From contig DZCQ01000009.1 of the NCBI GenBank assembly GCA_022730285.1, forward strand, positions 4,842-66,093: 61,252 nucleotides of DNA. The letters run 5' to 3'. The position numbers and the translations under genes were made by a program. Below the pieces are notes generated by a model, which saw only the letters and a program-made list of their open reading frames with translations, was not told where the DNA came from and made no database searches. This DNA comes from Flavobacterium psychrophilum (GTDB lineage: Bacteria; Bacteroidota; Bacteroidia; Flavobacteriales; Flavobacteriaceae). Shown here piece by piece: positions 9,316 through 18,994 of the stretch (position 1 is its first letter; every line of letters begins with the position of its first letter).

Positions 9316-11121
9316 ATGACCTATAGATATTTATCAACATTGTTTGTTTTCTTCATATCCGCTTTTTTGCAAGCACAAGAAAGAGCAAATACAACCTTTT
9401 TGGACTCTATAAAAGCGACTTATGTTGTAGATAAAACTGCTTCTTGTATTGATGAAAAATGCATGAATGAATTAACAAATATTGAAATTTCTAATGATTT
9501 AATTGCAGATATTAAAAACACTGATTTGTCCAAAAAAGTAGATTATCCTTTATCTACCGAATTGTTGAAGGAAAGACTTCGTTTGCTAGATGAAAAATCC
9601 CCATTTCATATAGAATATAATGTCGAGTTAGAAAACCTTATAAAAAATTTCCTAAAAAACAGGAAACATTCTTTTGAACGGTTAATGGGAATATCCGAAT
9701 TTTATTTTCCAATGTTTGAAGAAGCACTTGCTAAATACAATATTCCTTTAGAAATTAAGTATTTAGCAATTGTAGAATCGGCATTAAACCCGAAAGCAGT
9801 ATCTAGAGTTGGAGCAACTGGTTTGTGGCAATTTATGTATCAAACAGGCAAACAATATAATTTAAAGGTAAACTCTTATGTAGATGAACGTAGTGATGCC
9901 TTAAAAGCTAGTGATGCGGCTGCTAGATATATGGAAGGCATGTACAAGGTTTTTTCTGATTGGGAATTGGTTTTAGCGTCTTATAATTCAGGTGCAGGAA
10001 ATGTTACCAAAGCAATTCGTAGGTCTGGAGGATATCATAATTTTTGGAATATAAAAAAATATTTGCCTAGAGAAACTCAAAGCTACGTTCCTGCTTTTTT
10101 AGCTACTATGTATATTTTTGAATACCATAAAGAGCACGGAATTGTTCCTCAAAAAGCAGTTGTAAAGCATTTTTCTACCGATACAATTGCAGTGAAAAGA
10201 AAAATATCTTTTCAGCAACTTTCCGATTTATTAGATATGCCAATTAACCAAATTGAATTTTTAAATCCTAGTTACAAAATGAAAGTTATCCCATTTGTAA
10301 CTAATGAGTTGAACTTTGTTTGTTTACCAAAAGATAAAATTGCCATTTTTGCTTCGAACGAAGATAAAATGTATGCTTATGTTGATTATGTAGAGGTAAA
10401 TAGAGAAAAACCATTTGTAAAAACATATATACCAAAAGCCGATTCTGTTTTAGTTACGAACAGAAGTAATGAACAAGAGTTTGAAACGAAAATCAGCTAT
10501 AAAAAAGCAACCAAAGTAAAACTTTATAAAATAAAAAAAGGGGATAGTTTAGGAGAAATTGCACAAAAAAACAACGTTAGTATTTCCAATTTACAGAAAT
10601 GGAATAAAATAAAAAAGAATTTAATTATTCCTGGGAAAAATCTTAAAATACTTGTAGAAACAAGAGTTGCAGTTGCTCAAAAAGTTAAAAAACTTTCTAT
10701 TAACGATACACTAAATAAAGAAAATTCGGATATAAAAACTACAAGTGTTGCTTTAAACGATAGTGTTTCTAAAGAACAAAATAAATTATATTACATTATT
10801 AAAAAAGGAGACTATCTTGCTCAGGTTGCTCAAAATAACAAAGTTTCTGTAACGGATTTAAAAAAGTGGAATAACTTAATATCTAATAATCTTCATACAG
10901 GAGATTCCTTATTAGTTGGAGAAAATAAACCAATTTTGGAGAAAACATTACCAAAAAAAGGATCAAAATCTATACTTGAAAAGCAGAAAATGTATGTTGT
11001 TCAAAAAGGAGATTCGTTGTATAGTATTTCGTTAAAACATAAAATTAGCATAGCGGAAATTAAAAACTTAAATGGGAATAAGGTAAATAATTTGATGCCA
11101 GGAATGAAGATTAAAATATAA
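9316..11121 (+). CDS. MltD-like membrane-bound/periplasmic lytic transglycosylase with three LysM domains
   Basis: Cleaves peptidoglycan glycan strands in the periplasm. A short signal peptide (ending at about residue 21, FLQAQ) precedes an SLT goose-type lysozyme domain at about residues 120-290. The catalytic Glu is Glu154 in VESALNP, followed by SRVGATGLWQFMYQT and the SYNSGAGNV motif. Three LysM peptidoglycan-binding domains follow at about residues 402-448 (KIKKGDSLGEIA), 491-537 (IIKKGDYLAQVA) and 558-601 (VVQKGDSLYSIS). This order is that of E. coli MltD. There is no lipobox, so membrane anchoring is not shown. A bidirectional terminator lies 28 bases downstream. Confidence 0.92.
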   Translation: MTYRYLSTLFVFFISAFLQAQERANTTFLDSIKATYVVDKTASCIDEKCMNELTNIEISNDLIADIKNTDLSKKVDYPLSTELLKERLRLLDEKSPFHIEYNVELENLIKNFLKNRKHSFERLMGISEFYFPMFEEALAKYNIPLEIKYLAIVESALNPKAVSRVGATGLWQFMYQTGKQYNLKVNSYVDERSDALKASDAAARYMEGMYKVFSDWELVLASYNSGAGNVTKAIRRSGGYHNFWNIKKYLPRETQSYVPAFLATMYIFEYHKEHGIVPQKAVVKHFSTDTIAVKRKISFQQLSDLLDMPINQIEFLNPSYKMKVIPFVTNELNFVCLPKDKIAIFASNEDKMYAYVDYVEVNREKPFVKTYIPKADSVLVTNRSNEQEFETKISYKKATKVKLYKIKKGDSLGEIAQKNNVSISNLQKWNKIKKNLIIPGKNLKILVETRVAVAQKVKKLSINDTLNKENSDIKTTSVALNDSVSKEQNKLYYIIKKGDYLAQVAQNNKVSVTDLKKWNNLISNNLHTGDSLLVGENKPILEKTLPKKGSKSILEKQKMYVVQKGDSLYSISLKHKISIAEIKNLNGNKVNNLMPGMKIKI

Positions 11122-11149
11122 GGCTATTCTGAGATTAAAGATAAACCAT

Positions 11150-11181
11150 AAAAAAGGCTTTCCAAACAGAAAGCCTTTTTT
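11150..11181. terminator. Bidirectional terminator between lytic transglycosylase and DUF2723 genes
   Basis: A perfect 13-bp stem (AAAAAAGGCTTTC at 11150-11162 with its complement at 11169-11181) has a 6-base loop and A/T runs on both flanks. It can end the plus-strand transglycosylase transcript and the minus-strand DUF2723 transcript. Confidence 0.85.
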
Positions 11182-11199
11182 ATGAAACAAATGTACTGT

Positions 11200-14100
11200 T
11201 TATTCTGGGTCTCGCCCAAACCGTTCGAAGCGATTATTATAACTATTAAATATCTGTTTTTGTTGTGTATAATATGCCAAATCATTCTGCTCTTTTGCAA
11301 TTTGAATTAAGGCTCTGTATCTTTCAATATTTGTAATTATTTCTATTGCTAGATTATTTTGCTCGGAGGCTGGTAATCCAGAATAATATCTTAATATATC
11401 TTGGTATTTTGTAGCTATTTGTTTTATAAGTTCCCTTGCCTTTTCTTTTTTATTAATTTGGTAATATCCTGTTGCAAACGGATCTACCATACTATAAAAC
11501 TCATAATAATCCAAAGGCATTTTTGTAAGAGCCAATTCAATTACTTTTTCTGTTTTTTCATTTTTACCTTCTATGATTAACTGTTTCATTAACCTAGTTA
11601 GGTTCGTTCTATAAGAAATACTGTTTTTTCTAGTTTCTGGGTCGTGGTATATTTTTTTGCTATCGCCATTTCCCCAATCTAGATTCATCATTATTTTATA
11701 CATCACATTGGTATCTAGTGTTCCCATATCAAAGCTATATGCATCTTCTGGCAAAGGAGTTTTTATTGGTACTAATTTATAAATCATGCCGTCTAGTTGT
11801 AAATAATCTTTTAGCCATACATAGTCTTCGTCCGAGAACGATCCTGGAGAGAAATATATCGGTCGTTTCCAGTTATTAAGACGAATAATGTCTAGCATCA
11901 TTAATCTGTTTTTGTACAAAGCATCTCCTTTAATATCTACATCTATATATGGCACAATAGAGTCGTAATATTTAGGACTAACTACTTTATTTGCAATAAT
12001 CTCTTTTTTGTCAACAGGAATTCTTATTTTATTGGTTGGATAAAACTGTATTTTTTGTCCATTACGCATTTCTATAAGTGCTCGAGAATCATCACTGGAC
12101 ACAAAATTCATAAATTCATTGATGCTTAATCTTTCATTTGTCCTTTCATCAAAAATTAAATAATCTCTTTTGCCATCTACATAATCTTTGTGTTTGAATG
12201 AAATAGGTATTGGTTCTGAATCATGAGCTTTTACTTTCATTTCGTCAATATACCAGTCAGTCATTAATAGGCTAGTATTTATAATCCTAACATCGGTACG
12301 ATAACCTTCAATTTCCTGTAAATACCATAATGGAAAAGTGTCGTTATCTCCAATAGTAAATAATATAGCATTTTTTCCACAAGAATCTAAATATCCCCTT
12401 GCTGATGATAAGGCAGTGTATTTATTTGACCTATCGTGGTCGTCCCAGTTTTGAGATGCCATAAGTACAGGAACAGCGATTAGACAGCCTAAAATTGTGA
12501 CTGGGAGTGCTATGTGTGGTTTGATATAGTTTTTTACGGTGTCATATATTGCAAACACACCAATCCCTATCCAAATTGCAAACACATAGAAGGAGCCAAC
12601 CAATGCATAATCTCGCTCTCTTGGCTCGAAAGGCCTTTCGTTTAAGTATATTTTAAGTGCTAAACCTGTAAACAGAAACAAAACCAAAAGCACGTAAAAA
12701 CTTTTTTGCTCTTTTTTTGCATGGTATAAAAAACCAATTAATCCTAGAATAAAAGGTATAAAATAGTAGGTATTTCTTCCTTTGTTGTTTTTCCAATCTT
12801 GTGGTAAATTTTCCTGAGAGCCTAATCTAAACTCATCAATAAAAGAGATGCCACTTAGCCAATTTCCATCTTGCAAATCATATTTTCCCTGATTGTCGTT
12901 TTGTCTTCCTGTAAAATTCCACATTAAATATCGCCAATACATATATCCAAATTGGTATTGAATCATAAAACTGATGTTGTCTATGGTAGATGGTTTGCTT
13001 ACGTCTAAATAGTTCCCGTATGTTTTTAAAAATTTGTCGTAATCTTCTAATTCTAATCTACCAGATTTATATGCAGCTCTAAATTCCGAAACCACATCTG
13101 TTAGTTCTTTCTCGTCTGCATATTCAGCTTTTACAGAAAATTCTATAGGTTTTGTAAATTTCATATAATTTACTGGGTGGTCGCCATCGGTACTCCACAT
13201 TCTTGGTAAAATTGCTTTTTGCTTGTCATCGGTATTTTGACCTGCATTAACATAATTATTTACTATTATATATTTACCTGTTTTATAATCTCTTTCGTAA
13301 TTGGGTTTTTCGTCAATATAGGGATTATCTTCGTCTAAGCCTGCATAGGAATCGGTAAATTGTGGGCCATAGAACAATGGGTTTACACCATATTGTTCTC
13401 TGTTATAATATGCTAATACTTCTCGTGCATCTGATGGTTTGTTTTCGTTAATAGGGGTGTTAGCATTTGCTCGAATAGGCAACATAAGCCATGTAGAAAA
13501 TCCTAGCATGATAAACAAAACCACTAATATTAGTGTGTTATAAAGCACTTTTCCTTTATTGTGGGTATATTTTAATCCAAAATAAAATAAAGCAACAATT
13601 AACAAGGTTACAAATATAGTTCCAGAATCAAAGGGAAGACCTAGATTATTTACCATAAATACTTCAGTAACTCCAAAAAATGCCATTGTCCAAGGAAGAA
13701 GTAGTTTAAAAATAAATAACAAAATTGCTACAACCACTATATTTGCAATTACAAAGCTTTTGAAAGTAATGTTTTTATAGTTTTTAAAATAATATAAAAA
13801 ACCAATAGACGGAATGGTTAGTAATGCCATAAAGTGCACTCCAAAAGACAGACCCACTACTAATGCAATAATTAGTAGCCATTTGTTGCCTCTTTCCAAA
13901 TTCATTTCTTGTTCCCATCGCAAGCCTAGCCAAAATAGTAGTGCAATTAGAAATGTTGCCATTGCATACACTTCTGCCTCTACTGCATTGTACCAAAAAC
14001 TATCTGAAAAGGTAAAGGCAAGAGAACCTACAAATGCACTTCCTAATATTGTTATAAGATTGTTTTTATGAAGTTCAGAGAATCCAGAAACTATTTTTTT

Positions 14101-14406
14101 TAGAATAATTGTTATTGACCAAAAAAGAAATAAAATGGTAAATGCACTAGAGATAACCGATATCATGTTTACCATCAGTGCAATATGCTGTTTGTCTATT
14201 GCAAACATTGCAAAAAAAGCACCAATCATTTGAAATAGTGGAGCTCCTGGTGGGTGTCCAACTTCTAGATTTGCAGCTGTGGCAATATATTCGCCACAAT
14301 CCCAAAAACTCATAGTTGGCTCTACGGTTATTGAATAGACTATAAGTGCAATTAGGAATGTGAACCATCCTATGATTGTGTTCCATTTATTAAAATTGAA
14401 AGACAT
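11200..14406 (-). CDS. DUF2723 family multi-pass membrane protein (predicted GT-C-like glycosyltransferase)
   Basis: A 1068-residue inner-membrane protein. The N-terminal half has roughly a dozen hydrophobic segments. The DUF2723 signature lies in the first periplasmic loop (PTMSFWDCGEYIATAANL then GHPPGAPL, about residues 29-57), with an acidic residue after the first helix as in GT-C glycosyltransferases. A soluble region follows with GDNDTFPLWYLQE and FEPRERDYALVGSF, and a helical C-terminus of about 200 residues resembles TPR-like repeats. The family is widespread in Bacteroidota; a role in transferring sugar from a lipid carrier is inferred from topology only. It is transcribed away from the tRNA-Gln gene and seems monocistronic. 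Confidence 0.85.
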   Translation of the reverse strand: MSFNFNKWNTIIGWFTFLIALIVYSITVEPTMSFWDCGEYIATAANLEVGHPPGAPLFQMIGAFFAMFAIDKQHIALMVNMISVISSAFTILFLFWSITIILKKIVSGFSELHKNNLITILGSAFVGSLAFTFSDSFWYNAVEAEVYAMATFLIALLFWLGLRWEQEMNLERGNKWLLIIALVVGLSFGVHFMALLTIPSIGFLYYFKNYKNITFKSFVIANIVVVAILLFIFKLLLPWTMAFFGVTEVFMVNNLGLPFDSGTIFVTLLIVALFYFGLKYTHNKGKVLYNTLILVVLFIMLGFSTWLMLPIRANANTPINENKPSDAREVLAYYNREQYGVNPLFYGPQFTDSYAGLDEDNPYIDEKPNYERDYKTGKYIIVNNYVNAGQNTDDKQKAILPRMWSTDGDHPVNYMKFTKPIEFSVKAEYADEKELTDVVSEFRAAYKSGRLELEDYDKFLKTYGNYLDVSKPSTIDNISFMIQYQFGYMYWRYLMWNFTGRQNDNQGKYDLQDGNWLSGISFIDEFRLGSQENLPQDWKNNKGRNTYYFIPFILGLIGFLYHAKKEQKSFYVLLVLFLFTGLALKIYLNERPFEPRERDYALVGSFYVFAIWIGIGVFAIYDTVKNYIKPHIALPVTILGCLIAVPVLMASQNWDDHDRSNKYTALSSARGYLDSCGKNAILFTIGDNDTFPLWYLQEIEGYRTDVRIINTSLLMTDWYIDEMKVKAHDSEPIPISFKHKDYVDGKRDYLIFDERTNERLSINEFMNFVSSDDSRALIEMRNGQKIQFYPTNKIRIPVDKKEIIANKVVSPKYYDSIVPYIDVDIKGDALYKNRLMMLDIIRLNNWKRPIYFSPGSFSDEDYVWLKDYLQLDGMIYKLVPIKTPLPEDAYSFDMGTLDTNVMYKIMMNLDWGNGDSKKIYHDPETRKNSISYRTNLTRLMKQLIIEGKNEKTEKVIELALTKMPLDYYEFYSMVDPFATGYYQINKKEKARELIKQIATKYQDILRYYSGLPASEQNNLAIEIITNIERYRALIQIAKEQNDLAYYTQQKQIFNSYNNRFERFGRDPE

Positions 14407-14496
14407 ATTATAACAGTTTTTATTTTATTTACAAAGAAACTATTTTTTGTTCAAAGTATGGGTTAAAAAAATATTTTTTATTTTTTGCAAAAAATT

Positions 14497-14526
14497 TTGC
14501 AAAAAACAAAAATAGTAGTAAATTTG
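14497..14526 (+). promoter_or_regulatory. Promoter of tRNA-Gln
   Basis: TTG at 14497-14499, a 19-base spacer and TAAATTTG at 14519-14526 match the Bacteroidota vegetative promoter (-33 TTG, -7 TAnnTTTG). Predicted transcription start is about 14533, some 50 bases before the mature tRNA. Confidence 0.65.
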
Positions 14527-14581
14527 CACTCGCAAACCATTTATTGTGAAGTTTAACATTTCGTTTTAATGTCTGTAAATT

Positions 14582-14652
14582 TGGTCTATGGTGTAATGGT
14601 AACACAACTGTTTTTGGTGCAGTCTTTCAAGGTTCGAGTCCTTGTAGACCAA
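14582..14652 (+). tRNA. tRNA-Gln (anticodon UUG)
   Basis: A complete cloverleaf can be folded: acceptor stem TGGTCTA (14582-14588) with TAGACCA (14645-14651), a D arm with GTG...CAC, anticodon stem ACTGT/GCAGT enclosing the loop TTTTGGT (anticodon TTG, reads CAA), and a T arm CAAGG-TTCGAGT-CCTTG. The discriminator base is A at 14652 and CCA is not encoded, which is usual in this phylum. It stands alone with its own promoter and terminator. Confidence 0.96.
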
Positions 14653-14660
14653 CTTTATTA

Positions 14661-14700
14661 AACCCTAAATATTTAATTTTGAAATATTTAGGGTTTTTTT
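14661..14700 (+). terminator. Rho-independent terminator of tRNA-Gln
   Basis: A perfect 14-bp stem (AACCCTAAATATTT at 14661-14674 with 14682-14695) has a 7-base loop and is followed by a T run. It begins nine bases after the tRNA. Confidence 0.88.
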
Positions 14701-14823
14701 TATCAATTCTTTATGAAGTACTGAAAGACTTGTTGCGGTTATTTCTTAAATTAACAACTGTTATTGTTGCTATTTGAATTTTACATTGTAATTTTGCTAT
14801 AATTTAACAAGAATTTTATTATT

Positions 14824-16167
14824 ATGAATACTGGAATCGATTGCATCGCATTTGATGTTGCTAAAATACATTTACCTATTGCTACCCTTGCAAAAGAACG
14901 TGATATTGATTCTGATAAACTTGCAAAAGGACTTGGTTTGCTAAAAATGACTTTGCCGGATTTCCACCAAGATCCTGTTGTATTTGCTGCTAATGCCTTG
15001 ACAAAATTAATAGAAAGTCATGACATTCCAATTCATGAAATTGCTAGAATTTATGTAGGTACCGAAAGTGCGTTAGATAGTTCCAAACCCATCAGTTCTT
15101 TTTTGATTGATTTAATTGAGCAAAGGTTTCCTGGTACTTCTTTAGCTAATTGTGATGCTGTTGATTTTACGTTTGCTTGTATTTCTGGAGTAGATGCCAT
15201 GCAAAACTGTATTGATTTTGTTAGACTAAATCCAGACAAAAAAGCGATTATTGTAACAACTGATATAGCAAAATACGACCTAGAATCTACTGGGGAATAT
15301 ACGCAAGGTGCTGGTGCAATGGCTATGCTAATTACTAAAAACCCTCGCATTATTGCGTTTTCGAATCAATGGGGAGTTAGCACAAAAGGAGTTTTCGATT
15401 TTTTTAAACCAAATCGCATTATCTCTAAACAGGAAATAACTGGGAGTTCTGACAATATTCCTTGGTTTGATATTTTAGAAAATGAAATTGAAATTCACCA
15501 AAATCAACCAGTTTTTGATGGACAATATTCTAACCAATGTTATACCGATAGAACTACCGAAGGGTATTTTTTGTTAAAAAAAATAAGGAATACTACCAAA
15601 TCTTTGTATTCTACTTGGGATAAAATTATCATGCATTTGCCTTATGCTTTTCAAGGCAGAAGGATGTTGCCTAAAATATTTTTATTAGATTCCGATTCAA
15701 ATGTAGCAGAAGAACTAACATCTGAATTACTAAAAGAAGTTAGTAAATCTGATGAATACCTTGATTTTGTTACTAATAAACTAGAATCTTCCGAAAAAGC
15801 ATCATCTTTGATTGGAAATTTATATACAAGCTCTATTTTTATGGCATTGGTGTCTGCACTAGAAATCTCTTTTTCTAATGAAGATGCTATTTCGGATAAA
15901 AAATTCGGATTTCTAGCTTATGGAAGTGGTTCAAAAGCGAAGGTTTTTGAAGGTACAATACAAAAAGAGTGGAAGACTTCTGTTTCTAAAATTCATTTAT
16001 TCGAAACATTAAGTCATAGTCATGAAATAGATTTTGCTACTTATGAAAAACTCCATAAAAAAGAATTAAAACATAGCATTTTGACGCCAAAAAACGAATG
16101 GATTTTGGACAAAATAGAAGATAGTATTCCTACATTAAAAGGTGCAAGGTATTATAAATGGGTTTAA
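14824..16167 (+). CDS. mvaS: Hydroxymethylglutaryl-CoA synthase
   Basis: Condenses acetyl-CoA with acetoacetyl-CoA to HMG-CoA, the committed entry to the mevalonate pathway. At 447 residues it has family features: GTESALDSSKP near residue 80 (candidate catalytic Glu81), the nucleophile Cys119 in FTFACISGVDA, an acidic/aromatic active-site region (TTDIAKYDLEST), a His in IIMHLPYAFQGRR near residue 273, and a C-terminal YGSGS motif. The thiolase-fold halves are both present. Mevalonate-kinase-like and prenyltransferase genes occur at 49.7-51.6 kb, supporting a mevalonate route. Its stop codon overlaps that of the convergent nuclease gene by 4 bases, with no terminator between. Confidence 0.9.
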   Translation: MNTGIDCIAFDVAKIHLPIATLAKERDIDSDKLAKGLGLLKMTLPDFHQDPVVFAANALTKLIESHDIPIHEIARIYVGTESALDSSKPISSFLIDLIEQRFPGTSLANCDAVDFTFACISGVDAMQNCIDFVRLNPDKKAIIVTTDIAKYDLESTGEYTQGAGAMAMLITKNPRIIAFSNQWGVSTKGVFDFFKPNRIISKQEITGSSDNIPWFDILENEIEIHQNQPVFDGQYSNQCYTDRTTEGYFLLKKIRNTTKSLYSTWDKIIMHLPYAFQGRRMLPKIFLLDSDSNVAEELTSELLKEVSKSDEYLDFVTNKLESSEKASSLIGNLYTSSIFMALVSALEISFSNEDAISDKKFGFLAYGSGSKAKVFEGTIQKEWKTSVSKIHLFETLSHSHEIDFATYEKLHKKELKHSILTPKNEWILDKIEDSIPTLKGARYYKWV

Positions 16168-18929
16168 ATGGTTTCTATAAAATCGTTATTTTGGTCTAAA
16201 ATATCTTTTAATAACTCTATTAATTGACCTTCAAATTCTTTTAAAGTTTCTTTTTTTATTTGGGTATTATTTATTTTTTCTTCCTTAATGCCAAATGCTA
16301 GAAAGCCACTTTTCATATTTTTAAACGATATTATTCCGGCTTCCATTGGGAGTTCTTTGGCTGTTTCTTCATACATATAGGCATAACTTAACAGCTGTAT
16401 TATCTTGTCTTTTTTACTATCTTTCATTATGCCATTCCAGTCCGAAAGTATCACATTATTTTTCTCTACACGACCAGTCTTATAGTCTATAATGCGTATT
16501 GTTCCGTTTCTTAATTCAATTCTATCTACATTTCCAGATATTTTTATTGGAAAAGGTAATTCTTTGCTGTTTATAATTCGTTCTAGTGTGGTTTCTAGAG
16601 CTAGTATCTTTATTGTGTCATTGTCTTGCAAAGATTTTATTTCTTCTTTCAAAAAATTTTTTACATTTTGTTTCGCTACTTCAAATGCTAATAAATTTTT
16701 GCCTTTTTTTATCACTCCTTCTTTGTATATTAACTGGAATTGTTGCAGTACAATAGCTTCAGAATCAACAAGCATTTTGTCTATTTTTTTTATATCTAAA
16801 TACTGTTCTATATATGGCTTGTATAATTCCTCTAAGGTTTTGTGTATAATTGTGCCTAGTGTGTTTAGAGCAATGTCTTCTTCTACTTGATCGGTTTCTT
16901 TGATAGATAATATTTTTTGAAAATAAAATTGTATCGGATTTCGGATATAAGATGTTATGGCAGAGGGTGAAAATCCTCTTATTGTAGCAATTTCTTTTAA
17001 TCTATCCATTACTAACTTAGACTTTTTTATCACCATAGGTTGGCTCGCAATGTTAGGTACTATTGGTTGCATTATTACATGTGAGAGATTGTGATTTTGC
17101 ATTTTTTCTACCTCCAATTGTGTTATAAATCTGCTTTTTTCACCACCATCTAAACCATCATTTTCTGTGTTATATATTAAATATATATTTTTCGCTCTTT
17201 GTAATAAATGATAAAAATGGTATGCATATATTGCATCTTTTTCTTTATATGTAGGTAATTTTAGTTCTAATTTAACGTCAAATGGAATGAAGGAGTTGTT
17301 TGTTTTTCCAGCTGGAAATCTTCCTTCATTCATAGATGTTATGATAACTGTTTCAAAATTTAGTGCTCTGCTTTCTAAAACTCCCATTATTTGTAGCCCT
17401 GAAAGCGGCTCTCCTTCAAAGGATACTTCTGCTGTCTCTATTAATTTTTTGTATATTTCATGAATAGAGTTTAGGGATGTTAAGTAATTATGACTTATGG
17501 TATAAGACATTAGTTTGTTAATTATCTTATAAATGGAATATAAGAACGTATTCAAAACTTTATCTGTTTGTTCGTCTTTATTTATTTTTGATTTTACTAT
17601 TAGTAATATATCTAAAATTATTTGTAGAATTTCTTCTGGCTTTCTGTCCCATTTTTTAAAAATTAATCCGAATAATCTATTTTTATCTCTTTGAAAATCT
17701 TCTATTTTTTGTTGGGTAATAAAGGTGTAGTTGTTTTCATTTATTAGTTGTATTAAATCTGTTGTATTAATTGCACTCTCAATTATGGGATTGTTTAAAA
17801 CTGCAAGCAAATCTTTGTAGTAATATATATAGTTAGTTTTACTTCTGTTACTTGCATTTATGTGTAATTTAAACAATTTTGAAATCAACTGCTGTACTGG
17901 GTTGTTCATTGCAGAATACCCCATAGTTATATTTAGCGAGCCAACATTTTCTGGTAATGTGTGTAATATTGGGATTAACAAATTTTCATCACCAAGAACA
18001 ATGGCGACCTTGTCTAATATTTCTGTAGAATTTATTCTCCTATTTTCATTTATGATGTTCGAAACTATTTTAGCTTGCCCAATGGATTTTGAAGTTCCAA
18101 TTATCTGAATATTTTTTTCTTTAGAAAAATGGGAGCTTACAAATGTTAAATCATTTTTTTTATAATATGCCCATTCATTTTTAAATTTTCGAATAAATAG
18201 ACCTGCATCATGTGCATAATCTTTTAGAAAGCGGCTGTCAATATCCCAATATATTTTTGCTTGATTGTTTTCTAGTAAATATTGAATAATCTTTTCTTCC
18301 GATTTGTTCAAGGCATTAAATCCTGCAAATATTATTTCTGTGTTTATATTTGCTTTCGCATATTTTTCTTTATTCTTATCTGCTTCCCTATAAATAAGCC
18401 CTTGGTAACCTTTTTTTTTCGTTAAAAGATATTTGTATAATTCATAGTAATATACTGGTAGTTGTTTCCAAAAAAGCAAATAATTATCTATTAATTTTGT
18501 TTTATCTTTTGCTTCAAGTTCCCATCTTTTTATCACTTCTATCTCTTCCAAATATGAAAAAACATAGTTTGGCTCTATCAGATATCTGTCTATCTCGTTA
18601 AAATCTTGTAAAACGGTTATCGCCCAATTAGAAAACTGCTCAAAGCTTTCTTGTAATTTACTAGGAGTGATGGAAAGATAAACCTTGTAAAATTCAAATA
18701 GCAGTTCAATTGGATCTATTGCATCGATTTCTGCAACTTCTTGTATAAAGTCTTCTATGCTTATTATAGATGGTGCAAAAATTGTAGTTGTTATTTTGTG
18801 TTTTAATGTTTCTATCAAAAATATTTTTGCCCTTTTATTCGGCAAGACAATCACTATATTTTCTAAAGTATTAAGATTGTCTGCTATTATTTGATTAGTT
18901 AAGTCTTCTAAAAAGGTATTTTGTTTCAT
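16164..18929 (-). CDS. AddB/RexB-like PD-(D/E)XK nuclease-helicase subunit
   Basis: Probable partner of the AddA-like helicase encoded at 21709-24891 in double-strand-break end processing. The N-terminus (VLPNKRAKIFLIETL) and middle region resemble the inactivated helicase of AddB. The C-terminal third has a RecB-type nuclease: SPSAITSYIRNPIQFYF near residue 650, then GNVDRIELRNG and RIIDYKTGR with the D...DYK catalytic pattern near residue 840. The start is set at 18929 (MKQNTFLEDL). The longer frame from 18956 would run through the terminator hairpin of the upstream ompA-like gene at 18943-18974, so the extension is unlikely. About 920 residues fits the Bacteroidota form. It ends convergently against mvaS. 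Confidence 0.85.
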   Translation of the reverse strand: MKQNTFLEDLTNQIIADNLNTLENIVIVLPNKRAKIFLIETLKHKITTTIFAPSIISIEDFIQEVAEIDAIDPIELLFEFYKVYLSITPSKLQESFEQFSNWAITVLQDFNEIDRYLIEPNYVFSYLEEIEVIKRWELEAKDKTKLIDNYLLFWKQLPVYYYELYKYLLTKKKGYQGLIYREADKNKEKYAKANINTEIIFAGFNALNKSEEKIIQYLLENNQAKIYWDIDSRFLKDYAHDAGLFIRKFKNEWAYYKKNDLTFVSSHFSKEKNIQIIGTSKSIGQAKIVSNIINENRRINSTEILDKVAIVLGDENLLIPILHTLPENVGSLNITMGYSAMNNPVQQLISKLFKLHINASNRSKTNYIYYYKDLLAVLNNPIIESAINTTDLIQLINENNYTFITQQKIEDFQRDKNRLFGLIFKKWDRKPEEILQIILDILLIVKSKINKDEQTDKVLNTFLYSIYKIINKLMSYTISHNYLTSLNSIHEIYKKLIETAEVSFEGEPLSGLQIMGVLESRALNFETVIITSMNEGRFPAGKTNNSFIPFDVKLELKLPTYKEKDAIYAYHFYHLLQRAKNIYLIYNTENDGLDGGEKSRFITQLEVEKMQNHNLSHVIMQPIVPNIASQPMVIKKSKLVMDRLKEIATIRGFSPSAITSYIRNPIQFYFQKILSIKETDQVEEDIALNTLGTIIHKTLEELYKPYIEQYLDIKKIDKMLVDSEAIVLQQFQLIYKEGVIKKGKNLLAFEVAKQNVKNFLKEEIKSLQDNDTIKILALETTLERIINSKELPFPIKISGNVDRIELRNGTIRIIDYKTGRVEKNNVILSDWNGIMKDSKKDKIIQLLSYAYMYEETAKELPMEAGIISFKNMKSGFLAFGIKEEKINNTQIKKETLKEFEGQLIELLKDILDQNNDFIETI

Positions 18930-18942
18930 TTTATAAATATAA

Positions 18943-18974
18943 AAAAAACGCTTCAATTAATTGAAGCGTTTTTT
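18943..18974. terminator. Terminator of the OmpA/TSP3 gene
   Basis: A perfect 14-bp stem (AAAAAACGCTTCAA / TTGAAGCGTTTTTT) with a TTAA loop. On the minus strand it lies 21 bases after the stop of the OmpA-like gene and 14 bases before the chosen start of the AddB-like gene, so it separates the two transcripts. Confidence 0.85.
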
Positions 18975-18994
18975 AAAATTATATGAAGAAATAA

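Noticed and set aside
14582..14652. tRNA-Gln as an integration site
   Set aside because: No repeat of the tRNA 3' end and no integrase gene occur next to it; it has its own promoter and terminator.
18929..18956. Nine-residue N-terminal extension of the AddB-like protein (MKRFFYIYK)
   Set aside because: Its codons run into the ompA terminator hairpin; the ATG at 18929 is a better start.
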